Source: Campylobacter sp.
GTDB taxonomy: Bacteria; Campylobacterota; Campylobacteria; Campylobacterales; Campylobacteraceae
Length of the DNA: 64,000 nt
Direction: 5' to 3'
Assembly (NCBI RefSeq): GCF_019423325.1
Contig: NZ_JAHZBQ010000001.1
Span: 310,001 to 374,000, forward strand
The notes under the pieces are model-generated. The model searched no databases, was not told the DNA's origin, and saw nothing but the letters and a program-made list of their open reading frames with translations. Shown piece by piece: positions 1 to 8,221 of this stretch. Position 1 is the stretch's first letter; each line of letters begins with the position of its first letter. Both the position numbers and the translations under genes were made by a program.

Positions 1-1299
1 CAGAATTCCGCCACTATGCCGCAAAAAATTCTGCTCGAATACATCAGCGCCAATCCGACCGGTCCGCTTCATATCGGGCACGTGCGCGGCGCCGTTTACG
101 GCGATACGTTCGCGCGCATCGGAGGCTATTTGGGGCACCGCGTCGATACCGAGTACTACATCAACGACGCGGGCAATCAGATCGAGCTTTTGGGCACTTC
201 GATCGCGCTTCGTGCGCGCGAGCTCGCAGGCGAGGACGTGAGCTATCCCGAGAAATACTATCGCGGCGAGTATATCGATGAGATCATCCCTCTTGCGCGC
301 GCCCAATTCGGCGATGAAATTTTCCGCGACGAATCGCGGATCTTGCAGCTCGCGGAGTTCGCTAAGGACGAAGTGCTAAAGATCATCCAAAAAGATCTCG
401 CAGACGCCGGCATCCATATCCAAAACTGGGCTAGTGAAAAGAGCCTCTACGGCGAGCTTGGGCCTACGATTAAGAAGCTTGAGCGCAGCGGCAAGATGTA
501 TGAGCAGGACGGCAAAATTTGGATCCGCTCATCGCAGCTCGGCGACGAAAAAGATCGCGTCGTCATCCGCGAGGATGCGCGCCCGACCTATCTTGCGGGC
601 GATATCGTCTATCACAACAACAAATTTGAGCGCGGATATGAGCGCTGCATTAACATCTGGGGAGCCGATCACCACGGCTACATCGCGCGATTAAAGGCCG
701 CCGTGCATTTTCTGGGCTACGACGAAAGCAGGCTCGAGATTATCCTAATGCAGATGGTAAATTTGCTCAAAGACGGGCAGACTTACAAGATGAGTAAGCG
801 CGCGGGCAACGCGATTTTGATGAGCGACGTGCTTGCCGCGATCGGTAGAGATGCGATGCGCTTTATCTTCATCAGCAAAAAGGGCGAGACGCCGCTTGAG
901 TTCGACGTGGACGAGCTTGCGCGCGAGGACAGCAGTAATCCGATCTTTTACATCAACTACGCTCACGCGCGGGTCAATCAAATTTTTACCAAAGCGGGCA
1001 AGAGCGAGGCGGACGTCTTGGGCGCGGACTTCGGCGCGCTAGATGAAGCGGGGCTCGGCTTAGCTTTTGCGGCGCTTGGCTTGAATGAAATTTTAAACGA
1101 CGCATTTAATTCGCGCGGCTTGCAGAAGCTGCCAGATTTCCTAAAGGCACTCGCGGCGGACTTTCACAAATACTATAACGAAAACCGCGTCGTAGGCAGC
1201 GAGAACGAGGACGCGAAACTCAAGCTGTTCGCGCTCGTGGCACTCAGTATCCGCACGGCGTTTGCTCTGATGGGTCTAAACGCGAAAGAAAAAATGTAG
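1..1299 (+). CDS. argS: Arginyl-tRNA synthetase (5' end cut by window)
   Basis: Charges tRNA-Arg with arginine in the cytoplasm (class I aminoacyl-tRNA synthetase). The reading frame is open from base 1 and reaches a TAG at 1297-1299, so 432 residues are visible. The N-terminal tRNA-binding domain, roughly 100 residues in this family, lies upstream of the window. The class I signature HIGH is at about 70-81 (TGPLHIGHVRG) and the KMSK loop (KMSKRAG) at about 787-807. The C-terminal anticodon-binding helical domain follows and is complete. The ATG at 16 is internal and not the start, because the conserved segment containing it begins before it. Unlike several other genes here, it carries no low-complexity insertion. 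Confidence 0.97.
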   Translation, partial: QNSATMPQKILLEYISANPTGPLHIGHVRGAVYGDTFARIGGYLGHRVDTEYYINDAGNQIELLGTSIALRARELAGEDVSYPEKYYRGEYIDEIIPLARAQFGDEIFRDESRILQLAEFAKDEVLKIIQKDLADAGIHIQNWASEKSLYGELGPTIKKLERSGKMYEQDGKIWIRSSQLGDEKDRVVIREDARPTYLAGDIVYHNNKFERGYERCINIWGADHHGYIARLKAAVHFLGYDESRLEIILMQMVNLLKDGQTYKMSKRAGNAILMSDVLAAIGRDAMRFIFISKKGETPLEFDVDELAREDSSNPIFYINYAHARVNQIFTKAGKSEADVLGADFGALDEAGLGLAFAALGLNEILNDAFNSRGLQKLPDFLKALAADFHKYYNENRVVGSENEDAKLKLFALVALSIRTAFALMGLNAKEKM

Positions 1300-1315
1300 C
1301 CGCACAGGCTACATT
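1293..1315. repeat. Perfect hairpin over the argS stop codon
   Basis: Arms AATGTAGCC and GGCTACATT pair perfectly (9 bp) around the 5-nt loop GCACA and include the argS TAG stop. On the plus strand no T-run follows. On the minus strand the stem is followed by TTTTTT, so it looks like an intrinsic terminator for leftward transcripts, although no leftward gene ends here. Confidence 0.6.
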
Positions 1316-1762
1316 CGCGCCGATAGCCTAAATCTCACGAACGAAATTCTATGATTTAAATACAAAGCGAAATTTTACGGCGGAATCTGGGATGAAATTT
1401 TATCGCGAAATTTGACTTAAAATTCTATCGCTATAAAATTTTAAAGCTAGTTCTAAATTTGCGGCTCGTAAAATTTTGATTTTAGAATTTTGCGAGCGAT
1501 TTCGCGGTATTGCTACTGCACTGGGCCTTGTTCGTAAAATTTAAATTCGGTCGTAAATTTACCGCTTGCGGAATTTTGAAATTCTAAAATTTTACGGCGC
1601 GGAAGCTTTAAGTAAAATTTTAAAACAAGGCTTGAAGTACTAAAATTTTGCGCAGATCAAATTTCATGTGAGGGAATTTCATCCGCGAAATTTACTCGGG
1701 CGGGATTTGCCTGTAAGACCGCTCCTTAAGCTCCGCGGCGCATTGCCGCAAAAAGGATAAAT
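1300..1762. repeat. Gene-free spacer packed with RAATTY hexamers
   Basis: I see no coding region. By hand I count about 20 RAATTY hexamers (AAATTT, AAATTC, GAATTT) in 463 bp. At 60% AT about one is expected by chance. They sit in short phrases such as GCGAAATTTTAC and TAAAATTTTG, with no fixed spacing. The AAAGGA Shine-Dalgarno of the next gene is at about 1753-1758. Confidence 0.75.
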
Positions 1763-2545
1763 ATGAGAAAGATCATCGACATAGCGGCGCTTTCGATTGC
1801 CGTTTGCATCTTGGTTATGGTGCTTTTTTTGCCGTCGCCCATTTTATCGTTTAAGTGCTACCGCGGCGATGGCGTAAGCTGCGCGCAGCTGGGGCGCGAC
1901 AAGCTCTCCCGCGGAGATTACGATGGCGCCAAGTTCGCTCTTGCTAAGGCTTGCGAGGCGGGCGAGAAAGATAGCTGCTTTGATTTGGGTGCCCTATACG
2001 ACGGCGAGGGCAATGCGACGCAAGCGGGCGTATTTTATGCCGCAGCGTGCGATAAAAACGTCGCCGTAGCCTGCCACAAGCTAGGCAACCTATATCAGCG
2101 AGGGCGCCTGAGTAGGGACTTCGTTGCGGCAGCTCGGCACTATGTCAAGGCCTGCGATTTGGGCTACGCCAAAAGCTGTCATAATGCGGGCGTGGTCTAT
2201 TTCACGGGCGGTTTTGGGCTCGCGGCGGATCCTGCAAAGGCGGTGAGCTTTTTCGAGCGAGGTTGCGACGGCGGGCTAGTGGATAGCTGCTATAACGCCG
2301 GCGTTGCGTATGATAAGGGTCTCGGCGCGCCGCAGGATCGCGACAAGGCGGAGAAGCTTTACACCAAATCCTGCGAGCTGGGCTACGGCGATGCCTGCAA
2401 TAATTTAGGCTATTTGTATGTGAGCAAGGGGGATCTGCGCGGATTTTCCAAGGGGCTTGGATGCGTCAAAAAGGGCTGCGACGCGGGCAATAAAAAATCC
2501 TGCCAGCTCTACGAATTCATGAAAAACGAAATTTTAAAGAAGTAG
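1763..2545 (+). CDS. Sel1-repeat (Hcp-like) cysteine-rich protein
   Basis: Protein of 260 residues made of about six tandem Sel1-like repeats (alpha/alpha units of about 36 residues). Each carries paired cysteines of the type C-x5-7-C within phrases such as KACEAGEKDSCFDLG and KACDLGYAKSCHNAG. This matches the Helicobacter cysteine-rich protein (HcpA-type) family, whose repeats are each locked by a disulfide. Residues 7-28 are a hydrophobic signal or anchor segment, so the protein is predicted to be periplasmic or membrane-tethered. The function in Campylobacter is unknown; Hcp proteins are described as secreted, penicillin-binding or immunomodulatory. The start follows a good AAAGGA. A paralogue lies at 16535-17221. 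Both stand alone, flanked by long RAATTY-rich spacers. Confidence 0.85.
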   Translation: MRKIIDIAALSIAVCILVMVLFLPSPILSFKCYRGDGVSCAQLGRDKLSRGDYDGAKFALAKACEAGEKDSCFDLGALYDGEGNATQAGVFYAAACDKNVAVACHKLGNLYQRGRLSRDFVAAARHYVKACDLGYAKSCHNAGVVYFTGGFGLAADPAKAVSFFERGCDGGLVDSCYNAGVAYDKGLGAPQDRDKAEKLYTKSCELGYGDACNNLGYLYVSKGDLRGFSKGLGCVKKGCDAGNKKSCQLYEFMKNEILKK

Positions 2546-3030
2546 GCGCTTGGTAGCCCGGCGCACATTTGCCGATTTGCACTGCCTGCCGTGCACGCCG
2601 CCTGTTTTGTATTGCTCGCCGTGCACCGTCTGTCGTATGGCGTTTGTTGTGCTACCTGCCTTGCACCGTCTATCTACGCTACTCGTCGCGCGGTATCAGT
2701 TTTTTCGATGGGCTTTGTCTGTGATATTGCCGCGATGGGTTTGTGAGCTTTTGTAGCGCACGCAATTTCGCCGCGATTTTGCGATGTGCGAAATTCGGCA
2801 AGGTCCAGATAGCCCGCACATATGGCTTGCTAAATTTAGCGGCGAGCTTTATTTGGAATTCTATTGCTATAAAATTTTTAAGGCTTAGTTCTAAATTTAG
2901 TGCTTGTAGAGGTTCAACTTTAAAATTTTACGGACAGTGCTGCGAGCAAGGCATAAATTTTGATTTTAAAATTTTACGGCGCGGAATTTAGCGCGGAAGC
3001 AAAGCGCGGAGCTATGTTTGAGGAGACAAA
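2546..3030. repeat. Gene-free spacer with degenerate short repeats
   Basis: No supported gene. The left part holds three imperfect copies of a unit containing CCGTGCACCGTC (near 2586, 2616 and 2655, spaced 30-40 bp). The right part is RAATTY-rich. Small open frames here have no family resemblance and no convincing Shine-Dalgarno. Confidence 0.55.
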
Positions 3031-3459
3031 TTGGAATATGAGATCACGGGCGAGGTTCGAAATCTCCGCGTCCACACTGCAAGAGGAAATAGCAAAATTT
3101 GGGTATTTTTCGAGATAGACGGTGTGAAACTGCGCGGCGAGTTTAACGATATCCCCGTAGAGGAGGGCGAGCCTGCGCGCGCGTATTTCATCCGCGGAGG
3201 ATATGCGGGCAGCTACGTGATCACTCGAGTTCAGGTGGTACGCAAACCAAGCCCTTTGCGCCGCAAGCTGGGGATCGCGACCGCCGTGTGCACGCTGGGT
3301 TTCGGCGCGGCGCTGTGGATCGTAGGCTTTGGGATTTTAAACGTCGGCGGGAGGGGCTCTCTAATTAATTTTGTCTGTGTTGCCGCCGCAGGATTTGGGG
3401 TGCTAAAAGAGGGTGCGGATAATCTGAGAGCGTGGCTGAATCAACGCACGTCCGAGTAG
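3031..3459 (+). CDS. Hypothetical two-helix membrane protein
   Basis: Not recognised as a named family. It has 142 residues. The N-terminal 75 residues are a soluble, beta-rich region (EYEITGEVRNLRV... VFFEIDGVKLRGEF) that looks like a small OB- or SH3-like fold. Two hydrophobic segments follow at about residues 82-104 and 108-125, then a short charged tail. The start is TTG, preceded by GAGGAG at 3020-3025 with a 5-nt gap; there is no ATG that would keep the conserved-looking N-terminus. The next gene is also TTG-started and membrane-associated. Possibly a sensor of ligands at the inner membrane, but this is a guess. Confidence 0.7.
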   Translation: MEYEITGEVRNLRVHTARGNSKIWVFFEIDGVKLRGEFNDIPVEEGEPARAYFIRGGYAGSYVITRVQVVRKPSPLRRKLGIATAVCTLGFGAALWIVGFGILNVGGRGSLINFVCVAAAGFGVLKEGADNLRAWLNQRTSE

Positions 3460-3600
3460 ATCGCCGCCGTGGCGTAAATTTCATAAATTTAATCCGCCGA
3501 ATAAAATTTACTCACGCCGCCGTATCTTTGCGGCGCAAATTTTGCTAAAATTCGCTCCGAGCGCGAAATTCCGCTGCGTAAATTTAGAAAAAGGCAAAAT

Positions 3601-4581
3601 TTGAACATAAACGAAGCGATAGTTGCCACCGCAAAAAAGCAAAAAGAGTGCCGGCTAGCATTTATAAAGTATCTGTTTTTGGGAATTTTATTTATAATAG
3701 CACTGCCCGTAGGCGGCGGATTTGCCGTAGGACATCTTTTTGAAAATCGCCTTGCGCCGCTATTTTTCATCATTATCTATATTCCGTTTTTTCTCGCCGC
3801 GCTAATGGCTAACGCTAGCCGAGTGACCAGCGAGCTGGGGGATTATAAAGCGTTTTATAAAGACGTTTTCGTCCGCGCCGCCATCCGCAGGGTAGATCCA
3901 AATTTTAACTACGATCCGAATGCCGGCATCAGCCGTAAAGAATTTCGCAAAATCGGCATCTATTCGCCCGATGAGTTTCGCGCCGAAGACCAAATCAGCG
4001 GCATTTATAACGGCGTCAAATTTAACCTCAGCGAAGCGATCGATATCCCAAACGGCGCGACGCTGGAGCTAAGCGACTCGGCGGCGCTAAATTTGCTATC
4101 CGCGATAGTTTTTGCATGGGAGGCGATGAAGGATATGCAGGCGTTCAGCGGCTCGGTCTTGGTCTGCGAGTTCTACAAGAAATTTAGCGGGCAAACGATA
4201 GTCGCGAGTCGCACGCTAAACACTAAATTTATAGGCGAAAAAGAACAGATGGATGACGTGTTTTTTAGTAAAGAATTTCGGGTCTTTGCGGACGATAAAG
4301 TAGAGGCGAGGTATCTTTTGACGCCCGCATTTATGGAGCGCCTGCGAGAGCTAAAGGAAAAATTCGCGGGGAAAATGGGGCTGAGCGCGGCGTTTATGGA
4401 CGATAAATTTTATCTATTTTTAAACGGAGCGAAAAATAAATTTGAAACGACGCTCTTTTCGCCGCCGCCTAGCCTCGAGGACGCCGCGGGGATCAAAAAG
4501 GAAATTTCAGAGCTTTTATCTATCATAGACGAGCTAAATTTAAACCCGGATTTAAGCGGGGCGGCGATTTTGGCTGATTAA
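3601..4581 (+). CDS. DUF3137-family membrane protein
   Basis: 326 residues. Two transmembrane helices near the N-terminus (about 24-45 and 51-70) are followed by a large cytoplasmic domain. The sequence after the helices (KAFYKDVFVRAAIRRVDPNFNYDPNAGISRKEFRKIGIY, in two pieces) has the pattern I associate with DUF3137: a conserved basic/aromatic stretch, then a phrase about a 'G(I)YNGVKF' beta domain. The function of that family is unknown. The start is TTG at 3601 with AAAAAGG just upstream. It stands alone in orientation, with the opposite-strand gene cluster starting 80 bp downstream. Confidence 0.7.
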   Translation: MNINEAIVATAKKQKECRLAFIKYLFLGILFIIALPVGGGFAVGHLFENRLAPLFFIIIYIPFFLAALMANASRVTSELGDYKAFYKDVFVRAAIRRVDPNFNYDPNAGISRKEFRKIGIYSPDEFRAEDQISGIYNGVKFNLSEAIDIPNGATLELSDSAALNLLSAIVFAWEAMKDMQAFSGSVLVCEFYKKFSGQTIVASRTLNTKFIGEKEQMDDVFFSKEFRVFADDKVEARYLLTPAFMERLRELKEKFAGKMGLSAAFMDDKFYLFLNGAKNKFETTLFSPPPSLEDAAGIKKEISELLSIIDELNLNPDLSGAAILAD

Positions 4582-4661
4582 CGCGCGTCGCTATTTATCG
4601 GCTAAAATTTACTTGCGCTGCGCCAGGATCGCCGTTATTCTCCGCCGCCGACCGAGATCCG

Positions 4662-4931
4662 CTACGGCTCGGATCGCTCATTTTCGCTACCGACCGGGGC
4701 GCGCTTAAGTAGCTCCTGTTCGCGAGCGAATAATCTGCAAAATTTCTCCCAGTCGTGCAGATAGACGAGCCTGTACTCTTTGCCGCTTTCGTCTATGTAT
4801 ATGCCCTGCGTCGAGCCAAGACTCATCTTTTGCCAGTAGCCGAAAAACGGCAATGCCTCGATGTCCTCTTGCAGCACGCCTCGCATCATGCCGTTATCGT
4901 AAATTTTTAGATCGTAGCAAGTCTTTTTCAT
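4662..4931 (-). CDS. Small hypothetical protein
   Basis: 89 residues, no family recognised. It is compact and probably soluble, with aromatic-rich segments (FFGYWQKMSLGSTQGIYIDESG) suggesting a small beta-rich fold, and a charged C-terminus. The ATG at 4931 is preceded by AGAAGGG, which supports translation. It is followed on the same strand (upstream in transcription order) by DUF4299-, SMI1/KNR4- and DUF1963-type genes, so it probably belongs to that group of accessory genes. Confidence 0.6.
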   Translation of the reverse strand: MKKTCYDLKIYDNGMMRGVLQEDIEALPFFGYWQKMSLGSTQGIYIDESGKEYRLVYLHDWEKFCRLFAREQELLKRAPVGSENERSEP

Positions 4932-5115
4932 TTTAACCCTTCTAAATTTTACCGCGACGAAATTTTATCGTGGTGGAATTCTTAAATTTGCATCGCGATA
5001 AAATTCTATCTTTTAGAATTTTGCCCGCCGCGAAATTTACCGCGAATTCCGCGTCTTTAAATTTTGCGGCATCAATTCTCGATAAAATTCTGTAGAATTT
5101 CACCGCAAGCCGAGT

Positions 5116-6045
5116 TTAGCCCGCCAGCGCCTTTAGCTGCTCGGCGCTTAGCCCGTCAACCAAAATATAGCTCGCATCGATGAAGCGGTAGTTTTGCTTC
5201 GGCAGACGCGCGATAAACTCGCCGTATTCCAGCTCGGCGATTGCATGGTAGTTACCTGCGTCGTTTTCGTCGCCCTCTATGCCTATGAGCGAGATCTGCC
5301 AGCGCGCTACGTCGCTATTTTTCAGCATCTCCGCGTTTTGCCACTCCACAAGCGGCTTGTAGGGCAGGATAGTGGGTAGGTCTTGCGTGAGCGCGTATGA
5401 GCCCATTATCGCGCCGTCATCCCCATTTCGGTAAAACCTCTGATGCGCGCTGTAAGCGTCGAGGTACTGCACCTCGGTTAGCCGCTTGCTAAACTCGGCG
5501 GCGGGATTGTATGAGGCTAAAATTTCATCCATCATCGCGCGGTTTATCGCAAAAGGCCTCTCTACTCCGTAGCAAAAATTTACCTCCGTATCGCCGCTTA
5601 AGTGCTGATCTATCGAATGTAGCCCCGCCGATATATCGCGCTCGTAGTCGAATTGTTCTATACTGTCGTGGGTGTAAATTTCGCCGTTTTCATCCGCGAT
5701 CTCGCTTTGTAGCTGCTTGGATAGCGCCTGCAGATATGAGATCGCCAAAACCCAATCAAAGACCGTCGCGGGCGTATTTACGCGCACGGCGTAGCCTTGT
5801 CGCTCCTCGTCATATCTTAGCTCCATTCCGCGCCCGCTCTTGCCCTGCACGCCCAAAATCAAGCACTCCTGCTCGCTCAAAGGTGATTTTAAAAACGCCC
5901 TCTCGTCAAAGCCTTCGGCGCTCTCGTCTATGTCAAATACCGATAGATCGGGCAGGAGATCCAATGCCTTGCTAACGCTCATGGCGTCCGAATAGCCCAT
6001 AAATAGCGGGCGCTTTTTGTTTTTGACGCGGAATTCTACGCTCAT
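5116..6045 (-). CDS. DUF4299-like protein
   Basis: 309 residues, soluble, no signal peptide. The N-terminus (MSVEFRVKNKKRPLFMGYSDAMSVSKALDLL) and overall layout resemble DUF4299, a family of unknown function found in scattered bacteria; I rate this match as moderate. The start ATG at 6045 is preceded by AAGGAG with a 6-nt gap, and a TATAAT box on the minus strand at 6077-6072 would give a leader of about 20 nt. It lies in a same-strand series with an SMI1/KNR4 and a DUF1963 protein, families often found as immunity proteins. Confidence 0.65.
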   Translation of the reverse strand: MSVEFRVKNKKRPLFMGYSDAMSVSKALDLLPDLSVFDIDESAEGFDERAFLKSPLSEQECLILGVQGKSGRGMELRYDEERQGYAVRVNTPATVFDWVLAISYLQALSKQLQSEIADENGEIYTHDSIEQFDYERDISAGLHSIDQHLSGDTEVNFCYGVERPFAINRAMMDEILASYNPAAEFSKRLTEVQYLDAYSAHQRFYRNGDDGAIMGSYALTQDLPTILPYKPLVEWQNAEMLKNSDVARWQISLIGIEGDENDAGNYHAIAELEYGEFIARLPKQNYRFIDASYILVDGLSAEQLKALAG

Positions 6046-6071
6046 CGTTTTCTCCTTATTGAAACGGCAAA

Positions 6072-6077
6072 ATTATA
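6072..6077 (-). promoter_or_regulatory. -10 box for the DUF4299-like gene
   Basis: TATAAT on the minus strand, 27 bp upstream of the start codon at 6045. Campylobacter sigma-70 promoters depend mainly on an extended -10 box, so the absence of a clear -35 is not an objection. Confidence 0.5.
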
Positions 6078-6188
6078 GCGAAATTTTACCTGCTGCGGTG
6101 AGCTAAATTTGCGCGCGCAAGCCCGTATTGCTGGTTGCACAAATGCGCGCCGCAGCCCGCACAAAACTGCACTCTCAATCGCAAAAGC

Positions 6189-6998
6189 TTACGCACCGAT
6201 TATGTCTTTTAGGCTCTGTGCGCACAAACCCGTATCCTTTAGCTCGCGCAAAATTTCGCCCATCAGCTCCTCTTTGAAAACGTCCAGTAACATCGCGCCG
6301 GCGTCCAGCTCGGCATAGCGCAGGGCGGGCTCGCTGAAGTTTTTAAGCTCCTTAAACCGTCGCTCGCCCCGCCTGGCAAATCCGAGCCGAACCTCGTTCG
6401 GGCTAAGGCTCAGCATGCCGCCGTCGCGAGCGAAATTATACACGCTAAAGCCGTAAAGCTGTGGATCGGCGGCTCTTGCGCGCACGCCCAAAATTTCCTC
6501 CAGCCGCGCCTTTATGCCATTTAGATCGAGCTTTGTTTGCAGCGCGATCTTGCCGCCCGTGTCGAGCCGCAAAAGCGCCAAAAACGAAGCAAAATCCTTC
6601 GCAATGATGCTTTGCTCATCGCATTCGACGTCGATATAGGCGACCGCAGGCTGTTCGCTCGCGCGGTAGTCCAGGCACAGATACCAATGCCCGTCGCCGC
6701 TGAATGGCACCAGCCCGTCAAGCTCGAAGCTCACGCACTCGCGCTCCTCGCCCCAGCTAAAGCGCGTAAGCGACGGATACGCCTCGCCGATGCCGCTGAT
6801 GGCGTCTAGCGGATAGCCCTCTAGCTCGTAGCGCAGGTAGCCGCCGTTTTGCGCGCTCAGCATCATAGTAAGCTCGCGCGGCAGGGCGCGTCCTAGCTCC
6901 TCTTCTGCAGCCCGCAGCGCCTCGGGCGTGAGCGGATCTTGTAGATAGGGCAGGTAGATCGGCCTGCGCCAGATGTTTGCAAGCTCGTTTGCGTTCAT
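6189..6998 (-). CDS. SMI1/KNR4 (SUKH) family protein
   Basis: 269 residues. The N-terminal half has the SMI1/KNR4 pattern: an initial W-x2-P-x-Y motif (IWRRPIYLPYL), then AEEELGRALPRELTMMLSAQNGG, and later GDGHWYLCLDYR. The superfamily (SUKH) is common among immunity proteins of polymorphic toxin systems and also includes non-immunity roles. Residues from about 160 to the end are a helical extension I do not recognise. The start follows AAAGGAG with a 6-nt gap. No toxin gene is adjacent, so an orphan-immunity role is only an inference. Confidence 0.82.
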   Translation of the reverse strand: MNANELANIWRRPIYLPYLQDPLTPEALRAAEEELGRALPRELTMMLSAQNGGYLRYELEGYPLDAISGIGEAYPSLTRFSWGEERECVSFELDGLVPFSGDGHWYLCLDYRASEQPAVAYIDVECDEQSIIAKDFASFLALLRLDTGGKIALQTKLDLNGIKARLEEILGVRARAADPQLYGFSVYNFARDGGMLSLSPNEVRLGFARRGERRFKELKNFSEPALRYAELDAGAMLLDVFKEELMGEILRELKDTGLCAQSLKDIIGA

Positions 6999-7326
6999 TT
7001 TCGCTCCTTTAAATTTGCGGGTTGAAATTTCAAACGCGCCTTAAATTTCAAGCTCGAAGCCAAAATTTCAGGCTATAAAATTTTAAAATTTTGCGGCGCC
7101 GAATTTTTCACGGCCCGCTCGCTGTATTCGGCTCGCCTGCAACTATACGGCTCGTCTTTCGGCGGCTTAAATTTAATCTAGATCGGAGCGCGCCGTCGTT
7201 AAAATTTAATCCGCGCCGAGCGGGCTCAAAGCCGCGCTCAGATAAAATTTCATCGTAAATTTATGCAGCCCGAGCATCTATTTAAAGCGGCGGAATTTTG
7301 CGGGTGAGCTAAAGCCTTTCGCGCGC
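6999..7326. repeat. Gene-free spacer with RAATTY clusters
   Basis: 328 bp between the SMI1/KNR4 and DUF1963 genes. It is rich in RAATTY hexamers, for example the run of three near 7070-7095. No gene, RNA or terminator that I can support. Confidence 0.5.
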
Positions 7327-8046
7327 CTAATCGAAATCATAATACAGGCTCCACGCGCCGCTTTGCGGGTTTTTAGCAAACATCAAGCTGCCGCCGTCAA
7401 TGACGTTAAAGCCCGCCTTTTCATCGCTTGAGATCTGAAAAACGAACTGATAGCCCTCGCCGAAGCTCACTCCTGACTGGCAAAAGGAGGGATAGCCGCC
7501 GAATTTCGTGCAGTTATAAAACTCCAAGGCGATGTCGTCGTAATACTCGAGCCCCTCCGTCTCCTCAAGACGCAAAATTTCATCTATGGCGTCCGCATCC
7601 AGCCCGCCGCCGTCCCAAACGGGCGTATCGTCCGCGGCAAATTTTGGCTGCAAAGGAAAGGGCCTTATCTGCGAGCGCGGATTTGCAAGCTCCTTTATGA
7701 CGAGCTCCTCCTCGTTTTTATACTCGCGGACCTTCCACAGGCCGTCCATATCCTCGCAGGATTTGCCGATGAGATCCTGCGAGATAAAGACCGCAAGCAG
7801 CTTGACACCGTCTAAGACCTGCGGCACGTGGGGTAGCGCGGGCAGGTAAAACTGCGCCAGAGGAAGCATCGGCACGCCGTTTTGATCCGTAGGCAGCTCC
7901 TCGTCCGCCGCGTAAGCGAGCACGCGACCGATCCAGCACTCATCAATAGCGCCTCGCGGCCTCACGCCGCCCGTCTGAAAATAGGTGATTTCGCGCGCGA
8001 TCTTGCGCTGCAGCTCCTTAATCTTTTCTTGCAGATCCGTTTGCAT
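7327..8046 (-). CDS. DUF1963 (YwqG-like) protein
   Basis: 239 residues. The C-terminal half carries the DUF1963/YwqG hallmarks: KFGGYPSFCQ, then an F-x-QI-x-SDEKAGFNVIDGGSLMFA segment. The family is cytoplasmic, of unknown biochemical function, and widespread next to SMI1/KNR4 and other immunity-like genes. A basic, helical N-terminus (QEKIKELQRKIAREI) precedes the domain. A TATAAT -10 box on the minus strand at 8091-8086 and AAAAGGA before the ATG support it as a separately transcribed gene. Confidence 0.78.
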   Translation of the reverse strand: MQTDLQEKIKELQRKIAREITYFQTGGVRPRGAIDECWIGRVLAYAADEELPTDQNGVPMLPLAQFYLPALPHVPQVLDGVKLLAVFISQDLIGKSCEDMDGLWKVREYKNEEELVIKELANPRSQIRPFPLQPKFAADDTPVWDGGGLDADAIDEILRLEETEGLEYYDDIALEFYNCTKFGGYPSFCQSGVSFGEGYQFVFQISSDEKAGFNVIDGGSLMFAKNPQSGAWSLYYDFD

Positions 8047-8085
8047 TTGCGTCCTTTTCGGTTGGAATTTTAGCGCTTTTGTGAA

Positions 8086-8091
8086 ATTATA
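8086..8091 (-). promoter_or_regulatory. -10 box for the DUF1963 gene
   Basis: TATAAT on the minus strand, about 40 bp upstream of the ATG at 8046. It would give a leader of about 33 nt. Confidence 0.5.
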
Positions 8092-8221
8092 GCGTAAATT
8101 TTACCCGCCGCCGCGAGCTAAATTTACGGCGTAAAGAGTTGCGAAAAGTAAGCTTAAAGCTTTTTGTGAGTAAAATTTAAACAAACCCACGTAGGCGGTA
8201 AATTTAATCAAAGGAGCGAAA

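Noticed and set aside
1320..1720. CRISPR array or REP/IS-like element in RAATTY-rich spacers
   Set aside because: The repeats are 6-10 bp, unevenly spaced, with no constant-length unique spacers, no longer shared core, no terminal inverted repeats and no cas or transposase genes.
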